In this document: in pieces, positions 21,557-33,434 of the stretch | Numbering within the stretch: position 1 is the stretch's first letter | Layout: every line of letters begins with the position of its first letter | Assembly (NCBI GenBank): GCA_019454045.1 | Contig: SKCR01018452.1 | Location: 245,378-309,377, forward strand | DNA length: 64,000 nt | Source of the DNA: Zanthoxylum bungeanum | Lineage: Eukaryota > Streptophyta > Magnoliopsida > Sapindales > Rutaceae | Direction: 5' to 3' | Program-made: the position numbers and the translations under genes | The notes under the pieces: generated by a model | Told to the model about the DNA's origin: nothing | The model's input: the letters and a program-made list of their open reading frames with translations, nothing else | Databases searched by the model: none

Positions 21557-23523
21557 TGTTGGACAATTATGACCCATAGCATCACTATTTGTACAGAACA
21601 TGGTGTTGTTGTACAAATTAACTATGTGACAAAGGAAATTACTCTTTTATCATTTGTAATTAGATTACCGGGATATATAAATGATAAAAGTCCATATGAT
21701 TAGTTCCGGATTAATAAGATATGAGACAATATTAATCCACTAAGGTTTAATCATTAAAATATCCCTAGTCGTAGTATTGTCGAGATTGGACATCGATAAT
21801 GCGGAATAGACTAGTATTGCACTTGTGCGTGTTATGGGAGCATAACAGCATAGTTCTCATATATTTGGGTATTGGATACTCATGCAAGTTTAATAGGAGG
21901 TTGTGTTTACCTATGGTACGGAAACAGCTTCGCTCTGGATAGACCCCTCGGAATTCCATTGGTAGTATGACTATGTGTCTATGGAAGTCCGAATCAGGGT
22001 AGGTGTATTTGGTCTTAACCTGAGACTTGCACCGCTAATACTTGCGACAATCAATATACTTTGGTTTTGGTCGTCCAGGGCTTTAACCGGTTCTGTGTAC
22101 ACCTCTTCTGGGTATATTGAGAATCGTAGTGTATTGGGTGTGATGTCAAGATGGAAGTATCACTCCAGTCATATGGAGATGATGATCACGCAAGATACGG
22201 AACTAGTACTCTTTAGTACTGCATTCATCGGGATAATATGACTAGGTCATGATTATCTGATTATAGAGACTAGTTACCAGAGATCCGATATGTGCTTCGT
22301 ACAGGGCAGACACAATTCCAACCTCAGGCCTTGCATGTGACATCCGATAATGGATCGCAATACGCAATACTACGTATACTACGCCTGATACAGATTACAT
22401 ATTACTTTAAGAATATTTCTAGAGAATTGGGTAGGCATGGTGTTTTCTAGAAGCCAACCATGTCTTGTAAATTGGTAAAAACATAGTACTAGGTACGTAC
22501 GTGTTCAGATAGTCCGACGACCGGATTTACTGCCAACATATCCAGGGATCTCATGGGTCGCTTCCCAAAGATTCACCGATGAAGTATGACTCGCACATAA
22601 TTAATCTGGGATTAATTATTAGAGAGAGAAATTAATCTAGGATTAATTACAGAGATATTTTATCTGGGATAAAATATTATTTAAAGAGAGAGAACGATTA
22701 ATTTGGAATTAATCGATAAAATAATATATTCGATATATTAAACGAAATTAGATTTCGTCACGGAATTAAAATTAGATTTTAATTCAGGCGAACGAGTTAA
22801 TTTAGAATTAATTCGCTAGCGACGTGAATAGTAATTTTGCTAGGCATAATTATTTAATTAAATTTGATTTAATTACGTCGCAACGGAAAATTCGTTAATG
22901 CGGAATTAGCGAACCCGAGCCCGGGAGTGTTTGCAGGCCCACTCACATTTTGAATCAAGTGGGGCCCACAAGTCACATCACGCATCACATCACTAGTCAA
23001 CTTTATCACTTTAATGTGATGGAAGTTGTTGGTAGGTGGTTGAGTGTGAAACACACTAGTGTGATGGCTTGAAAGACATTTACCATTTTTATTATTTTTG
23101 GTATTTGACTTTCATTTTGTGTAATTATGTTACACAAAAAAACAACACACTTCTCTTCTCCTCTCTCCCTCTCACGGCCTTGGTGCCATTTTCTCTCTAA
23201 GTTCTTGGCTTGGCCGAGAACAAGAAGAAGCAAAATGGGAAGATTTGTGGCAAATTTTTCCAAGATGTTAGCACATCCAAGGGGTCTAGAAAAGGTGATA
23301 GGGAAACCCATTCATGAGCATGGAATCACACTTAAAGCTTGAAGCTTGAAGGACCACCAAGAAGGACAACCAAGGGCTTGGCCGAATTCCATGGAGCAAA
23401 GAAAAGTTTTGTGTTCATCGCATCCAAAAGCCGATCAAAGTGAGTATTTCCGCAACTTTACTTTGTTGTATTTGCACTTTTCATCGCTTAATACGATCTT
23501 GGTTTGACCTAGAAAAACCAACA
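21557..23523 (+). repeat. Copia LTR shared by C0 (as 3') and C2 (as 5')
   Basis: It starts TGTTGGACAATTATGACCC right after the purine tract and ends AGAAAAACCAACA, giving TGTTGG...CCAACA termini; length about 1.97 kb. It contains the hairpin chain at 22597-22913 and a CT-rich leader-like part near 23150. The primer site expected after 23523 is absent, unlike in C3, where TGGTATCAGAGCC follows. Confidence 0.9.
22597..22913 (+). repeat. Chain of ten short inverted repeats with mostly 3-nt loops
   Basis: Consecutive inverted repeats lie at 22597-22619 (10-bp arms, loop TGG), 22630-22648 (8, TAG), 22655-22677 (10, TGG), 22695-22715 (9, TGG), 22722-22740 (8, TCG), 22742-22758 (7, TAG), 22763-22785 (10, TAG), 22793-22815 (10 with one mismatch, TAG), 22855-22875 (9, TTG) and 22891-22913 (9 with one mismatch, 5-nt loop). 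The same chain is in C3 (34498-34812) and C4 (58116-58433). No coding potential. Confidence 0.9.
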
Positions 23524-25191
23524 GAAAATTGGGTTGGATCCAATTGGGCCTAAACTATTTCCATAAAAGTCCAAAATATGACTTTTGGGCCTTTAATAAT
23601 CTAATTGGGCCTAACGGGTCAAAATTAATTTATAGCATAGGGTGATTCCTAAATGGGCCAAGGTATTATGGGCTTGATCCATAATGGCCAAAAGTCCATG
23701 CCTAAAGAATTAATTAAAGCCCACCTAATAGAATTGGCATTGGATGCTAATTGGGCCTTTGAGACCATTTGGATTAGATTTGGAATCCAAGTCTAAAAGG
23801 GCATTATTATAATAGAATAAGTGTAATTGTTTGATTTGGAATTAAACTTGAATTAGTATTGAATATAATTTAAATTAGATTTAATATTGTAGTTCGATAT
23901 AATTCAAGAATACTTACTTTGAGTATTTATTCTTAAACGAGTTGGACTCGCACAAATCAAATCATTGTATGAACATTGGTTGGTCATTAATTGAAGAATT
24001 AATTAATTGGATTACATTGATTGACAACATGCTATGTGTGAATGCTTGGATGTATTTGTTTGGATAATGTATATCGGATGGATATTAGATGGGTTGGAGC
24101 AATTTTGGAAATTATTGTAAATATTGTATTTATTTGAAATTGGACCTGCGTGTCCAGCCTATCACCTCTTATTCTAATTGTATTTCTCTTCTCACCAATT
24201 CCCCTCAATGTAAATGAGGTTTCTTATAGTGTTATGTAATTGGGTAAATAGAAGAATGTAAAGTGCTAAAGAGAGAGATTTATTCTAAGAATAAAATATA
24301 TATGAATATTCATCTGCATATCATTATTATATTTATCGCGCCTTATTGTGCTTTTAGAATGCATGTTTAAGGGTGTATGATGAGACCTAATCAAAGATAA
24401 TAAGTTGGTTGCCAATTTATGAAAACGTCCTCGTATTTAATATTAAGTGTTTCCTTCCATTGAGTGGTTCTCTCTCAAGATCCAAGATTGGCTTTGATTT
24501 GTTGGCCAAAGTCAAGATCATTGTATATCGCGGATGTGTTTAAACCATGAAAGCTTTGTTAATATCGCATGTCTTGGGCAGTTGTGACTTGTTGGCCAAA
24601 GTCAAGGTCACTCTTGTTCATCGACGTGGATTACGAAGCTTTCCCACTGTCAATGGGTCGCGCTTAATTGGAATCATTAAGCTTGTTGAGCCAAAGCCAA
24701 TGCTTAGTTGATTCAGAGGAAACAGGTTAGGAAATATATTAGATATATATTTCGGACTTGGATGTCCACCTACCGGATCTAGGAATTGGATGGGATCCAA
24801 TTGATCTTAGAGATCTACCTAGTTAAATTTTATACAGCTTGTTGGCCAAAGTCAAGGTTGTGTATTATTTAACGGGATCCTAGCCCACTAGGAAACTAGG
24901 TTTCTCGAGTACTTAACAGAGGGTTAGAGGCTCGCCAAAAATTAGTGGGAGGCTAGTATTAAATTTTCAATTTCGTTTAATACTCGCTAATATACGCACT
25001 CTATTATTATTACTTCTCGTTATTATATATATCAGTTGGACTGATATTATTCATTTATTATTTTCTTTGTACAGTTAGACTGTACTCAACACTACTCCAT
25101 TTGTAATTGGTTATATAGTTGGACTATAGTAACCATTGCATTTGAGTGTACCTGAAACATTTGATTAGATAGTTGGACTATAGCAATCAAA
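23524..25191 (+). other. Leader of copia copy C2 (primer site deleted)
   Basis: Compared with C3, about 600 bp after the LTR including the tRNA-Met primer site are missing; homology restarts at GGTTGGATCCAATTGGGCC. No ORF is credible. Three copies of TTGTTGGCCAAAGTCAAG lie at 24499, 24589 and 24839. Confidence 0.75.
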
Positions 25192-26089
25192 ATGGCTGGA
25201 AAGATAAGCGTTAGGGACATAATCATGGGTGACAATGTCTTTAACGCGCAACTTTCCAAACTGGGAAATGAACCTCAGGATAGTCGTGGGAGCTGAGAAG
25301 TTGCTCTATGTGATAGAGAGGCCTCTCGGGCCAGAGCCCGGACTTGAGCGGCCAGTAGAGAATGAGCTTTGGAAGACTCACCGTGATGATAACTTTACTT
25401 CTCAATCAGTTATGCTTGCTGCAATGACTCTTCAGTTTCGTCGTCAGGACAAGGGATTGGATCCTTATGTGATGATGTTGAAGTTGAAGGATCTTCATAG
25501 ATCAAATCTTAGATCTCAGAAGTATGAGTTGCAGAAGAAGCTCTTTCACTCTCGTATGTCAGAGGGTACATCTGTCGAACACTACGTGTCTTAGATGATT
25601 ACTGACATCGAACAGCTGGGTCAGCTGGGCATTACCTTCGAGGCTGAGACTTCCATATATTTGATCTTACAGTCTCTGCCCGATTACTGGGGCGGATTTA
25701 TCATGAACTATAATATGATGAACCAAGAGAAAACTCTTGGAGAGTTAATGGCTATGCTGAAAGAGGCAAAACCAGAGCTTCTGAAAGGTAAGAAGCGCGA
25801 GGCACATCTTACTTCGACATCCAAGAAGGCCAAGGCTTGGCCGAAGTCTTTTGGGGGTGTGAAGAAGAAGAATAAGAAGAAGAAGGGGAAGGCTCAATCA
25901 TCACAGTCTCCTAGGAAGACAAAGGACAAATCCCAATACGTCTGCCTACACTGTGGCAAACGGGGTTACTGGAAGCGTGACTGCCATAAGTTCAAGGTGG
26001 ACTTGGAGGAAGCGAAGGCGGGCAAGGCTCCGACTTCAAGTATGTTTGTTATTGAAATAAACATGTCTACTACTAGTTTTAAAAATTAG
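25192..26089 (+). pseudogene. Copia gag (C2), interrupted
   Basis: It starts ATGGCTGGAAAGATAAGC. An early frameshift precedes a frame reading EKLLYVIERPLGPEPGLERP, RRQDKGLDPYVMMLKLKDLH and KLFHSRMSEGTSVEHYVS, then a stop at 25593 and continuation ITDIEQLGQLGITFEAETS, GELMAMLKEAKPELLKGKK, a lysine-rich run, and the zinc knuckle CLHCGKRGYWKRDC. The knuckle histidine is tyrosine here; C3 and C4 keep histidine. This is the best-preserved gag of the C family, but it could not make a full protein without correction. Confidence 0.85.
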
Positions 26090-29000
26090 ATTTTTGATAC
26101 TGGATGTAGTACTCATATATGTACTGATGTGCATGATCTGCAGATTAGCAAGAGACTGGCTTCAGAGGAGATCGAAATAGAGTCGGAAATGGGACGAGAG
26201 TCGTTGTTTTGGCCGTTGGCACCTATGTTTTGAATATGCCCTCCGGGCATGTACTTACATTAGGCGACTGTTATTTTGTACCTAGTTTGACTAGGAATAT
26301 TATCTCTGTATCTAGTTCAACCTAATACGGGTATACCTTTGTATTCAGGAACAATGGGTGTTTTGTTTATAAAGATTATATTTTGATATGTACAGCAGAT
26401 GTGAATAATGGTCTTTATATTTTGAATATAAACGAATCTCAAACATATAACATGACAAACAAAAAGCTCAAATTGAGTAAAATGGATGAGACTTATTTGT
26501 GGCATTGTCATTTGGGACCCTTAACAAAACTCGTATATCCACACTTTCAAAGAATGGATACTTGGACGGATTTGATCCTAATTCATATGAAGTCTGTGAA
26601 TCTTGTTTGTTAGGCAATATGCCTAAAACACCTTTTAGTGGTAAATGTGTACATGCCACCGAGCTGTTAGCCCTCGTTCATAGTGACGTATGCGGGCCCA
26701 TGTCTAGCCAGGCTAGAGGTGGATATGAATACTTCGTAACCTTTACGGATGATGCATCGCATTATGGTTATGTGTATCTTATGAAACACAAGTCGGAAAA
26801 TTTTGAGAAATTCAAAGAGTTTCAACACAAAGTAGAAAAATAGACTGGCAAAAGTATTAAATATTACGGTCGGACCGTGGTGGAGAATACTTAAGCAATG
26901 AGTTTCAAGATTACCTGAAAGAATATAGTATTCTTTCACAGTGGACTCCTCTCGGAGCACCTCAATTGAACGGTGTGTCTGAACGGAGAAACCGAACTTT
27001 GTTGGACATGGTAAGGTCAATGATGAGTCACACAAAGCTACTGATTTCCTTCTGGGGATACGTATTAAACAGTGCAATACTTATTTTGAATAAAGTTCTG
27101 TCAAAGTCTGTTGAACAGACTCCATATGAGATATGGATAGGAAAGAAACCGGGTTTCTTATTCTTGAAGATTTGGGGATGCTGGGCATATGTTAAACGTT
27201 TGGATAGTACCAAACTAGAGCCCAAATCGGATAAGTGTCTATTTTTAGGTTATCCTAAGGAAATGAAATGATATTATTTCTATAACCCACAAGAGAACAA
27301 ACTATTTGTTGCTCTTCATGTGGTTTTCCTAGAAAAAGAATTCATGAATGCAGTGGTAAGTGGGAGGAAAGTAGAACTCGATGAAAATCGGAGTGATACT
27401 GTTCCTGGCACCGACCTCCTCACGGAACACGAACAGTCCATCGGAGATGAGATTGTTCCACAATCTTCTGATACACAAGAACCGCGTAAGTCTGAGAGAC
27501 TCAGAAAATAACCTGAGAGGTATGGGTTTTTGATCTCACCTCATGTAGACATTAATCTTATTGAGGAAGATGAACTGGCTACGTATGAGGAAGCGATACA
27601 AGGTATCGACTCCGCTTAATGACAAGAAGCCATGAAGTCCGAAATGGATTCCATGTATACCAACCAAGTTTGGACACTGGTTGATGTACCAGAAGGCATT
27701 AAGCCTATTGGTTGTAAATGGATCTTCAAAAAGAAGACATACATGGAAGGTAACATACAAACGTACAAAGCTAGGCTTGTAGCTAAAGGGTATCGTCAAC
27801 GACATGGTGTCGATTACAACAAAACCTTTTCACCTATTGCCATGATTAAATCCATTCGGATAATACTTGGTATTGCTGCATATTTCGATTATGAAATATG
27901 GCAGATGGATGTCAAAATCGCTTTCCTTAACGAAAACCTTTTGGAGGATGTTTATATGCAACAACCTGATGGTTTTTTCGTACCAAGACATGCAAACAAG
28001 GTTTGCAAGTTAAACCGATCCATTTATGGAGCAAGCATCGCGTTCTTGGAACCATCATTTTGATGAGATCATAAAAGAATATGGTTTCATTCAAAACGAA
28101 GATGATTCTTGTGTATATAAGAAGGTTAGTGGGAGCGCACTGACATTCATTGTCCTATACGTTGATGATGTATTACTTCTTGGAAATGACATTCCCATGC
28201 TACAATCGGTGAAAGTTTGGATTTCATTAAAATTCTCCATGAAATACTTGGGAGAGGCAGCCTTTATTCTATGAATAAGGATCTACCGAGATAGATCTAG
28301 AAAGCTTGTGGTACTCTCCCAGAGCTCGTACATTGACAAAGTGTTGAAGAGATTCAACATGGATCAGTCCAAAAAGGGGTTGCTTCCGGTGTCACATGGT
28401 GTCTCTCTATCAAAGGATATGTGTCCTAAAACTTAAGATAAGAGAGATGCAATGATTCAGATCCCGTATTCTTCAGTAGTCGGATCGATCATGTACGCCA
28501 TGATATGTACGCGACCTGATGTCTCATATGCTTTGAGCATGTGCAGTCGCTATCAGGCCGATCCAGGTGATGGTCACTGGATTGCTGTAAAGAACATCCT
28601 TAAGTATCTTAGACGAACTAAAGATGTTTTCTTAGTCTATTGGGGGGAGAACTTTAGGTGACTGGGTTCACCGATGCAAGTTTCCAAATCGATAAAGACG
28701 ACTGTAAGTCACAATCAGGGTACATATTTTGTTTAAATAACGGAGCAGTGAGCTGGAAATCTTCCAAGCAATAGACTATTGTTGATTCAACAACAGAAGC
28801 AGAATATATTGCTGCAGCTGAGGCAGCAAAAGAAGCAGTTTGGATCCGTAAATTCCTAATTGGATTAGGAGTAGTTCCGTTAGCAGCTGAGCCCATACCT
28901 TCGTATTGTGATAATAATAGGGTTATCGCACAGGCTAAGGAACCACGGTCTCATCAACGATCCAAGCATGTACTTCGAAGATTTCATCTTATTTGTGAGA

Positions 29001-29100
29001 TCATACATCGTAGCGATGTGAAGATCAAGAAGATCGCATCAGATGATAACATTGCAGATCCGCTGACGAAGGCTATATCTTAGCAAAAGTTTGAGCGACA
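26090..29100 (+). pseudogene. Copia pol: integrase, reverse transcriptase, RNase H (C2), interrupted
   Basis: Domains in order: gag-pre-integrase (26380-26640, KLSKMDETYLWHCHLGPLTK), integrase core (26640-27270, LVHSDVCGPMSSQARGGYEY, FTDDASHYGYVYL, PLGAPQLNGVSERRNRTLLD, FLFLKIWGCWAYVKRLD), reverse transcriptase (27630-28330, NQVWTLVDVPEGIKPIGCKW, MDVKIAFLNENLLEDVYMQQ, FIVLYVDDVLLLGND) and RNase H (28440-29090, MICTRPDVSYALSMCSRYQA, then [19 protein letters not shown] in another frame). Frames are broken at about 26840, 27270, 27510, 28060, 28275 and 28440. The most complete pol of the C family in the window. Confidence 0.9.
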
Positions 29101-29145
29101 TGTACATAGTTCAGGTGTTAGATACTTGAGTGATTGGCTATAGGC

Positions 29146-29157
29146 CAAGTAGGAGAT
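29146..29157 (+). other. Polypurine tract of C2
   Basis: CCAAGTAGGAGAT directly precedes the LTR start TGTTGGACAATTATG. The same place in C0 reads CCAAGTGGGAGAT. Confidence 0.8.
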
Positions 29158-29652
29158 TGTTGGACAATTATGACCCATAGCATCACTATTTGTAAAGAAC
29201 ATTGTGTTTTTGTACAAATTATCTATGTGACAAAAGGAAATTGTTATTTTATCATTATTGTAATTAGATTACTTGGATATATATTAATGATAAAAGTCCA
29301 TATGGTTAAATCGGATTAATAAGATATGAGACAATATTAATCCATGAACGGTTTAATCATTAAATATTCGTAGTCGAAGTATTATCGACACTGGACATTA
29401 ATAATGCAGAATAGACTAATATTACACTGGTGCGCGTTATGGAAGCTTAACGATATAGTTCTCATTTATTTAGGTATTGGATACTTATGCAAGTGTAATA
29501 AGAGGTTTTTTTAGTCGTTGGACCGAGAATAGTTCGCTCTGGATAGACCCACTTGGAATCTCATTGGTAGTATGACTATGTGTCTATGGGAATCTGAATC
29601 AGGGTAGGTATATGTGATCTTTAACCTGAGACTTATGTCGTTATTACTTGCT
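29158..29652 (+). repeat. 3' LTR of C2, truncated by element D
   Basis: About 495 bp match the start of the other C LTRs (TGTTGGACAATTATGACCC ... CTTAACCTGAGACTT). The match stops at ATTACTTGC, where the D LTR terminus TGACCGGTG begins, so D was inserted into this LTR. Confidence 0.85.
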
Positions 29653-31708
29653 GACCGGTGCTTACACACACGCGTATAACGCAAGCGCACGTATCGTTCA
29701 AGTAGTATAAGAAGTATCGATCCCACAAGGACTTAATACCTAAGCTATTAATTTTATGAGGTCAAATGATTACTAGTATCTAACAAGTTGATTGATTGAT
29801 TTGAAATGGTGAAGATTTTAAATTTAAAAACAAGTAAATAAAATTGCACGAAGGTAGGTTTAAGAAAATTCAATATTAAAAACTATCTAGGGTTGTGAAT
29901 CTTTCTAATATCTTTTAAAAGATGAAGTGGTTATTTCATGTTTGTGTAATAAATCGGTTTACTAACCTGGAACACTAAATTATACGAAAGCCTATGTCGA
30001 TGGTCAGACGCAAATACCCAGTTTAACCCAATTGAACCATATGTCTATGTCAACCAAATTATCTGGATTCATTAAGTTTAAGTTCCAATTATGGCTACCC
30101 CCCGCCCGACAGGTATCTATCATGTAAGGAAATCTATTAAAGGGTTATCTATCCTCAAGGAAGATCGTGGGCTATTAAGTCTAAGGCTGAAACCTAAAAT
30201 TCCTTTGTCAAGTTTATTTTAGATTTACCAGATTAATCTTATTAGTGGCCAATTAACAAGACGCATTAAGCTTAAGACTTAATAAGTAAACCTTTAAATT
30301 AGCCAAACTATAAAATAACCCCTTATAAACCGGTAATATTAAAAAGTCATCACAACCCCATATAACTAATTTAGTTACAACACATAACTAGGGCTAGTAA
30401 AAACTTGAAAGTAAAAGACATAAAGTAAAAGCTGAAAAGTAAAATAAAATGCTAAGGTAAAAGGATCAACTTTTACTATTTACTATTTAGATATCTCCAT
30501 TAATATAATATATTAACTTGTGATTATTTTACCAACCAGCCATATAGGCGGTAACCTGATTAAGTCAAATTAAGTCCAACCAGCCATAAAGGCGGAACCA
30601 AAATAAACCTGCCATATAGGCGGTAAAAAAATTTAATTACCAACCGACCAATCTGGCGGTATCCTTAATTAGTCAGGTTTAAACCAGATTAAAATGAATT
30701 ACCAACCGACCAATCTAGCGGTATCCTTTTTAAGACAAATTTTAAATAGTGAATATATTATATTTAAGGGAGATTAATCTAAATAGCAATAATAAAAGAA
30801 TTACCTTTCACCCTAGTAGGGGAAGTTACCTCCTCATGGTGAATAGTAAAAACTGTAAAAGTAAAAAAAAAAAGTAAATTATTATTATTACAGAACGTAA
30901 TTAAAATTAATTACAAAACTGAAATTAAAAGAAACTATATAGGAAACTCATTATTTACATCAGAGAAATTAGAGAGGAAGGTACATCTGAAACTGAAACC
31001 TCGAGCTCAATTTATAGGCGCGGATAGGCTCTGGGCGTCGCGACGCTATAACCTTTGGCTTCGCGACGCCGGTGTCTTTTGGTGTGGCATGCTGAGGTGA
31101 TGACGCATGGCGATTCGGATAATGAGATAATACGACACGTGATGAGGCGGCTAACAACTCAATTATTATGCTGACATGGCACTGACGTGGCGACACGTGG
31201 CGAAATTGAGTGTCGGCATCGTAAGATTACGACACGTGGCACGCTGTGATTGGTTGATGATGATGTGGCACTTTGACTTGGTCAACAAGTGATGTGGAAG
31301 ATGACGTGGCAGACACGTGGAGTGACACGTGGCACACGTGGCAATGGCGATTGTCGGCACCGTAGGATGATGACACGTGGCACGGTGCACGTTTAGTAGA
31401 TCGGCTGTGATGGTGACACGTGGCACATCGCACGTTAACAAAGTCAAACTTCTCAGATTCTGACATGTGGACCCGGCACACGTTAGCATGGACACGGCGC
31501 ACGTTAGGCGTCGCGACGCGCGAAATGACGAAAATGCCTTTTTGTCCGTTTTTCACTATTTTGGCCCTAAATCACCTCCAAAGAGTCCTGAAACTTTATT
31601 TATCTATAAAATAACACAAAACACATCAAAATATTCACAAAACTCAAGAAACTATACAAAATATTAGGTTAAATGAGTGAGAAATAGTGATATAATTACC
31701 ACTCATCA
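29653..31708 (-). repeat. 3' LTR of LOG element D
   Basis: Minus-strand LTR from TGATGAGTGG (31708) to CACCGGTCA (29653), about 2.06 kb, with TGA...TCA ends as in B. It shares the ATCGATC block near 29720, the CCAACC-GGCGGTA repeat (five degenerate copies, 30531-30726) and the fragment around 29990-30260. Its first 700 bp (31000-31700) are GC-rich and unlike B, with repeated GTCGCGACGC and ACACGTGGC motifs. Confidence 0.85.
31193..31424 (-). promoter_or_regulatory. Cluster of ACACGTGGC (ABRE/G-box) motifs in the D LTR
   Basis: Perfect ACACGTGGC lies at 31193, 31232, 31325, 31334, 31373 and 31416, with ACACGTGGA at 31313 and ACACGTGA at about 31135. CACGTGGC is the core bound by plant bZIP factors of the ABA pathway (established knowledge). 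Here the sites are 280-520 bp from the LTR start, where the U3 promoter should be. Activity is inferred only. Confidence 0.6.
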
Positions 31709-33047
31709 CACCCCCAAACCTAACATTTTGCTAGTCCTCGAGCAAAACATATAATAAAATAACATAAACATCTTTAAAATAAAATTTAACTAAGCCACTT
31801 TCGTAGGGATCACGGTTTCATTTAGCGTATGCAACAAGCCTTTAAACCCCTAAGTGTCCCTAGTGGACGAGTTGTAGTCTCGTGAGGGTTTACAACAATG
31901 ACACCCACAAAACATTTTACAAAAGTAAAAAGGTAGTGAAACTAATACACACAAAAGCAAAAAGAGAAGCGAAAAGAGAATAAAGAAGTTAGTGACTAAT
32001 CAGGTGAAACTTCTACTCCAAGTTACTAGTTGTTTTCTTTCTTTCTAAATTACTAAATAAGTAAATTCTCCGATTATATTTACCATTCTCCATATACACA
32101 ACCAACAAAATATTAAACAACTCATTTTTGCCCACAACAGTCACATGTGCAGTTGATAAGAGAGTAATATTTTTGTCCTAAAGTTTTATCAGAATTCACA
32201 CCTTTTTGTAGCAATGGAATAATTTTTCTGATTTTTCTGATTTTTTCTTTGATTTTTGATTTTTTTTTATTTATATACAATACCTTCCATCTATGTAGCG
32301 AGTGTCGGGTCAGTGGCTCCCAAACCAGTTGATTTTAGGGCACCAAGTGTTAAGACACCCCTACAGACTTAATTACTCAGACTTCAGATATATATATTTT
32401 TGCAGCATCTTTGATCCATGTAGCGAGCTTTGGGTCAGTGACTCCCAAACCAGTTAGCTTTAGGGCACTAGATGTTAAAACACTCTTACAGACTTAATAA
32501 CTTCGATCTCAGACGTTTGTTTTTTTTTTTACTCCATTGTTTTTTTAGATGATTCCTCCAATTAAACTAGAGCACTGAATATTACAAACTTTTAAATTAT
32601 AGCTCATGTCCGTATGTTACTATGCATGTTGTTAATACCTACCAACTGAGCATATGAAGATCCATTTTAGTCAGTTTTATGGAAAATTCACAAATTAAAT
32701 AATTCAAAAGCAAATAAACAAAAATTAACTTGTTTTGAAATAGGTCATGAGACACATCTCAGGAGTGGAAACTCCTTACTCAGCTATCTTTTACCAATTT
32801 CACCTTTTTAGTCAAAATAAAAACACAAAAACGCAAAATATTTTTGTAATTTTAGAAAAAATTTCAATTTTTTTGTATTTTTCGAAAAAATTTTGACTAA
32901 AAATAAAAAAACACAAAAACTAAAAACAAGGTACTGATCAACTAATTCCCTCCCCCAAATCTAAATGAGACATTGTCCTCAATGTCTTAAACAGTAGAAG
33001 AAAGAGTTTAGAAGATAATACATGGTTAGCTGAAATTCTATAGTAAA
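31709..33047 (-). other. Purine tracts and non-coding spacer of element D
   Basis: It mirrors 13478-14840 of B: purine tract next to the LTR (31709-31723), CCTAAGTGTCCCTAGTGGAC, two copies of the hairpin block (32278-32393 and 32401-32517), and the second purine motif (32945-32985) just after LOG. The (AT)n run is much shorter than in B. No gene. Confidence 0.75.
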
Positions 33048-33434
33048 TTAAAGGTTAAGATCCAGATTAATCCAACGCCTCTTACCACGATCGTCCTCAG
33101 ACCAATTTATCTTTGAAAGGATATGGTCAATTTGTGGTTCATAAGATAAGATTTGGTCAATTAGATCCGGAGCAGTTCTGGCAGTAAAGAGAAGTTCTTT
33201 CATAGGTTTTGACACGAACCCATTTCTCCGAGCATCATCAAGAAACACACAAAGAAAATCATAAAATCCTTCAACGTTGTACAGCCCAATTGGTTTCTGG
33301 TGTATGTTCAAGTTCTCCCAAGATAACACTATAAAAAATTCCTCCAATGTGCCCAAGCCACCTAGCAAAGCAATAAAAGCATCAGCATGATTAATCATAT
33401 ATACCAATCGTTCAGACATACCTGACACGATCAT
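33048..33434 (-). pseudogene. LOG: LOG-like gene of element D, 3' half only
   Basis: The frame ends LDLNL at 33048 and is open from the break at 33434. It covers the last 128 codons of the B copy (MSERLVYMINHADAFIALLG, GLGTLEEFFIVLSWENLNIH, KPIGLYNVEGFYDFLCVF, INWSEDDRGKRRWINLDLNL). The signature reads LGGLGTLEE: the glycines and the final glutamate lost in B are kept, but the leading proline is leucine. The 5' half is cut by the copia LTR starting at 33435 and does not reappear on the far side of that insertion at 38691. No stop is seen in the remaining frame. Confidence 0.92.

Noticed and set aside
21975..22241. Frame of 88 codons also found at 33874-34152
   Set aside because: It recurs only because it lies in the same LTR sequence of two copia copies; no start context or domain, and C4 breaks it.
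30531..30726. Repeated CCAACC-GGCGGTA units considered as a CRISPR-like array
   Set aside because: Repeats are degenerate, spacers are not unique, the same block is present in the LTRs of A and B, and the host is a plant.
31166..31667. Overlapping frames in both strands around 31.2-31.6 kb
   Set aside because: They arise from the repeated ACACGTGGC and CGCGACG motifs of the D LTR; histidine/cysteine richness comes from the repeat, not from a zinc protein.
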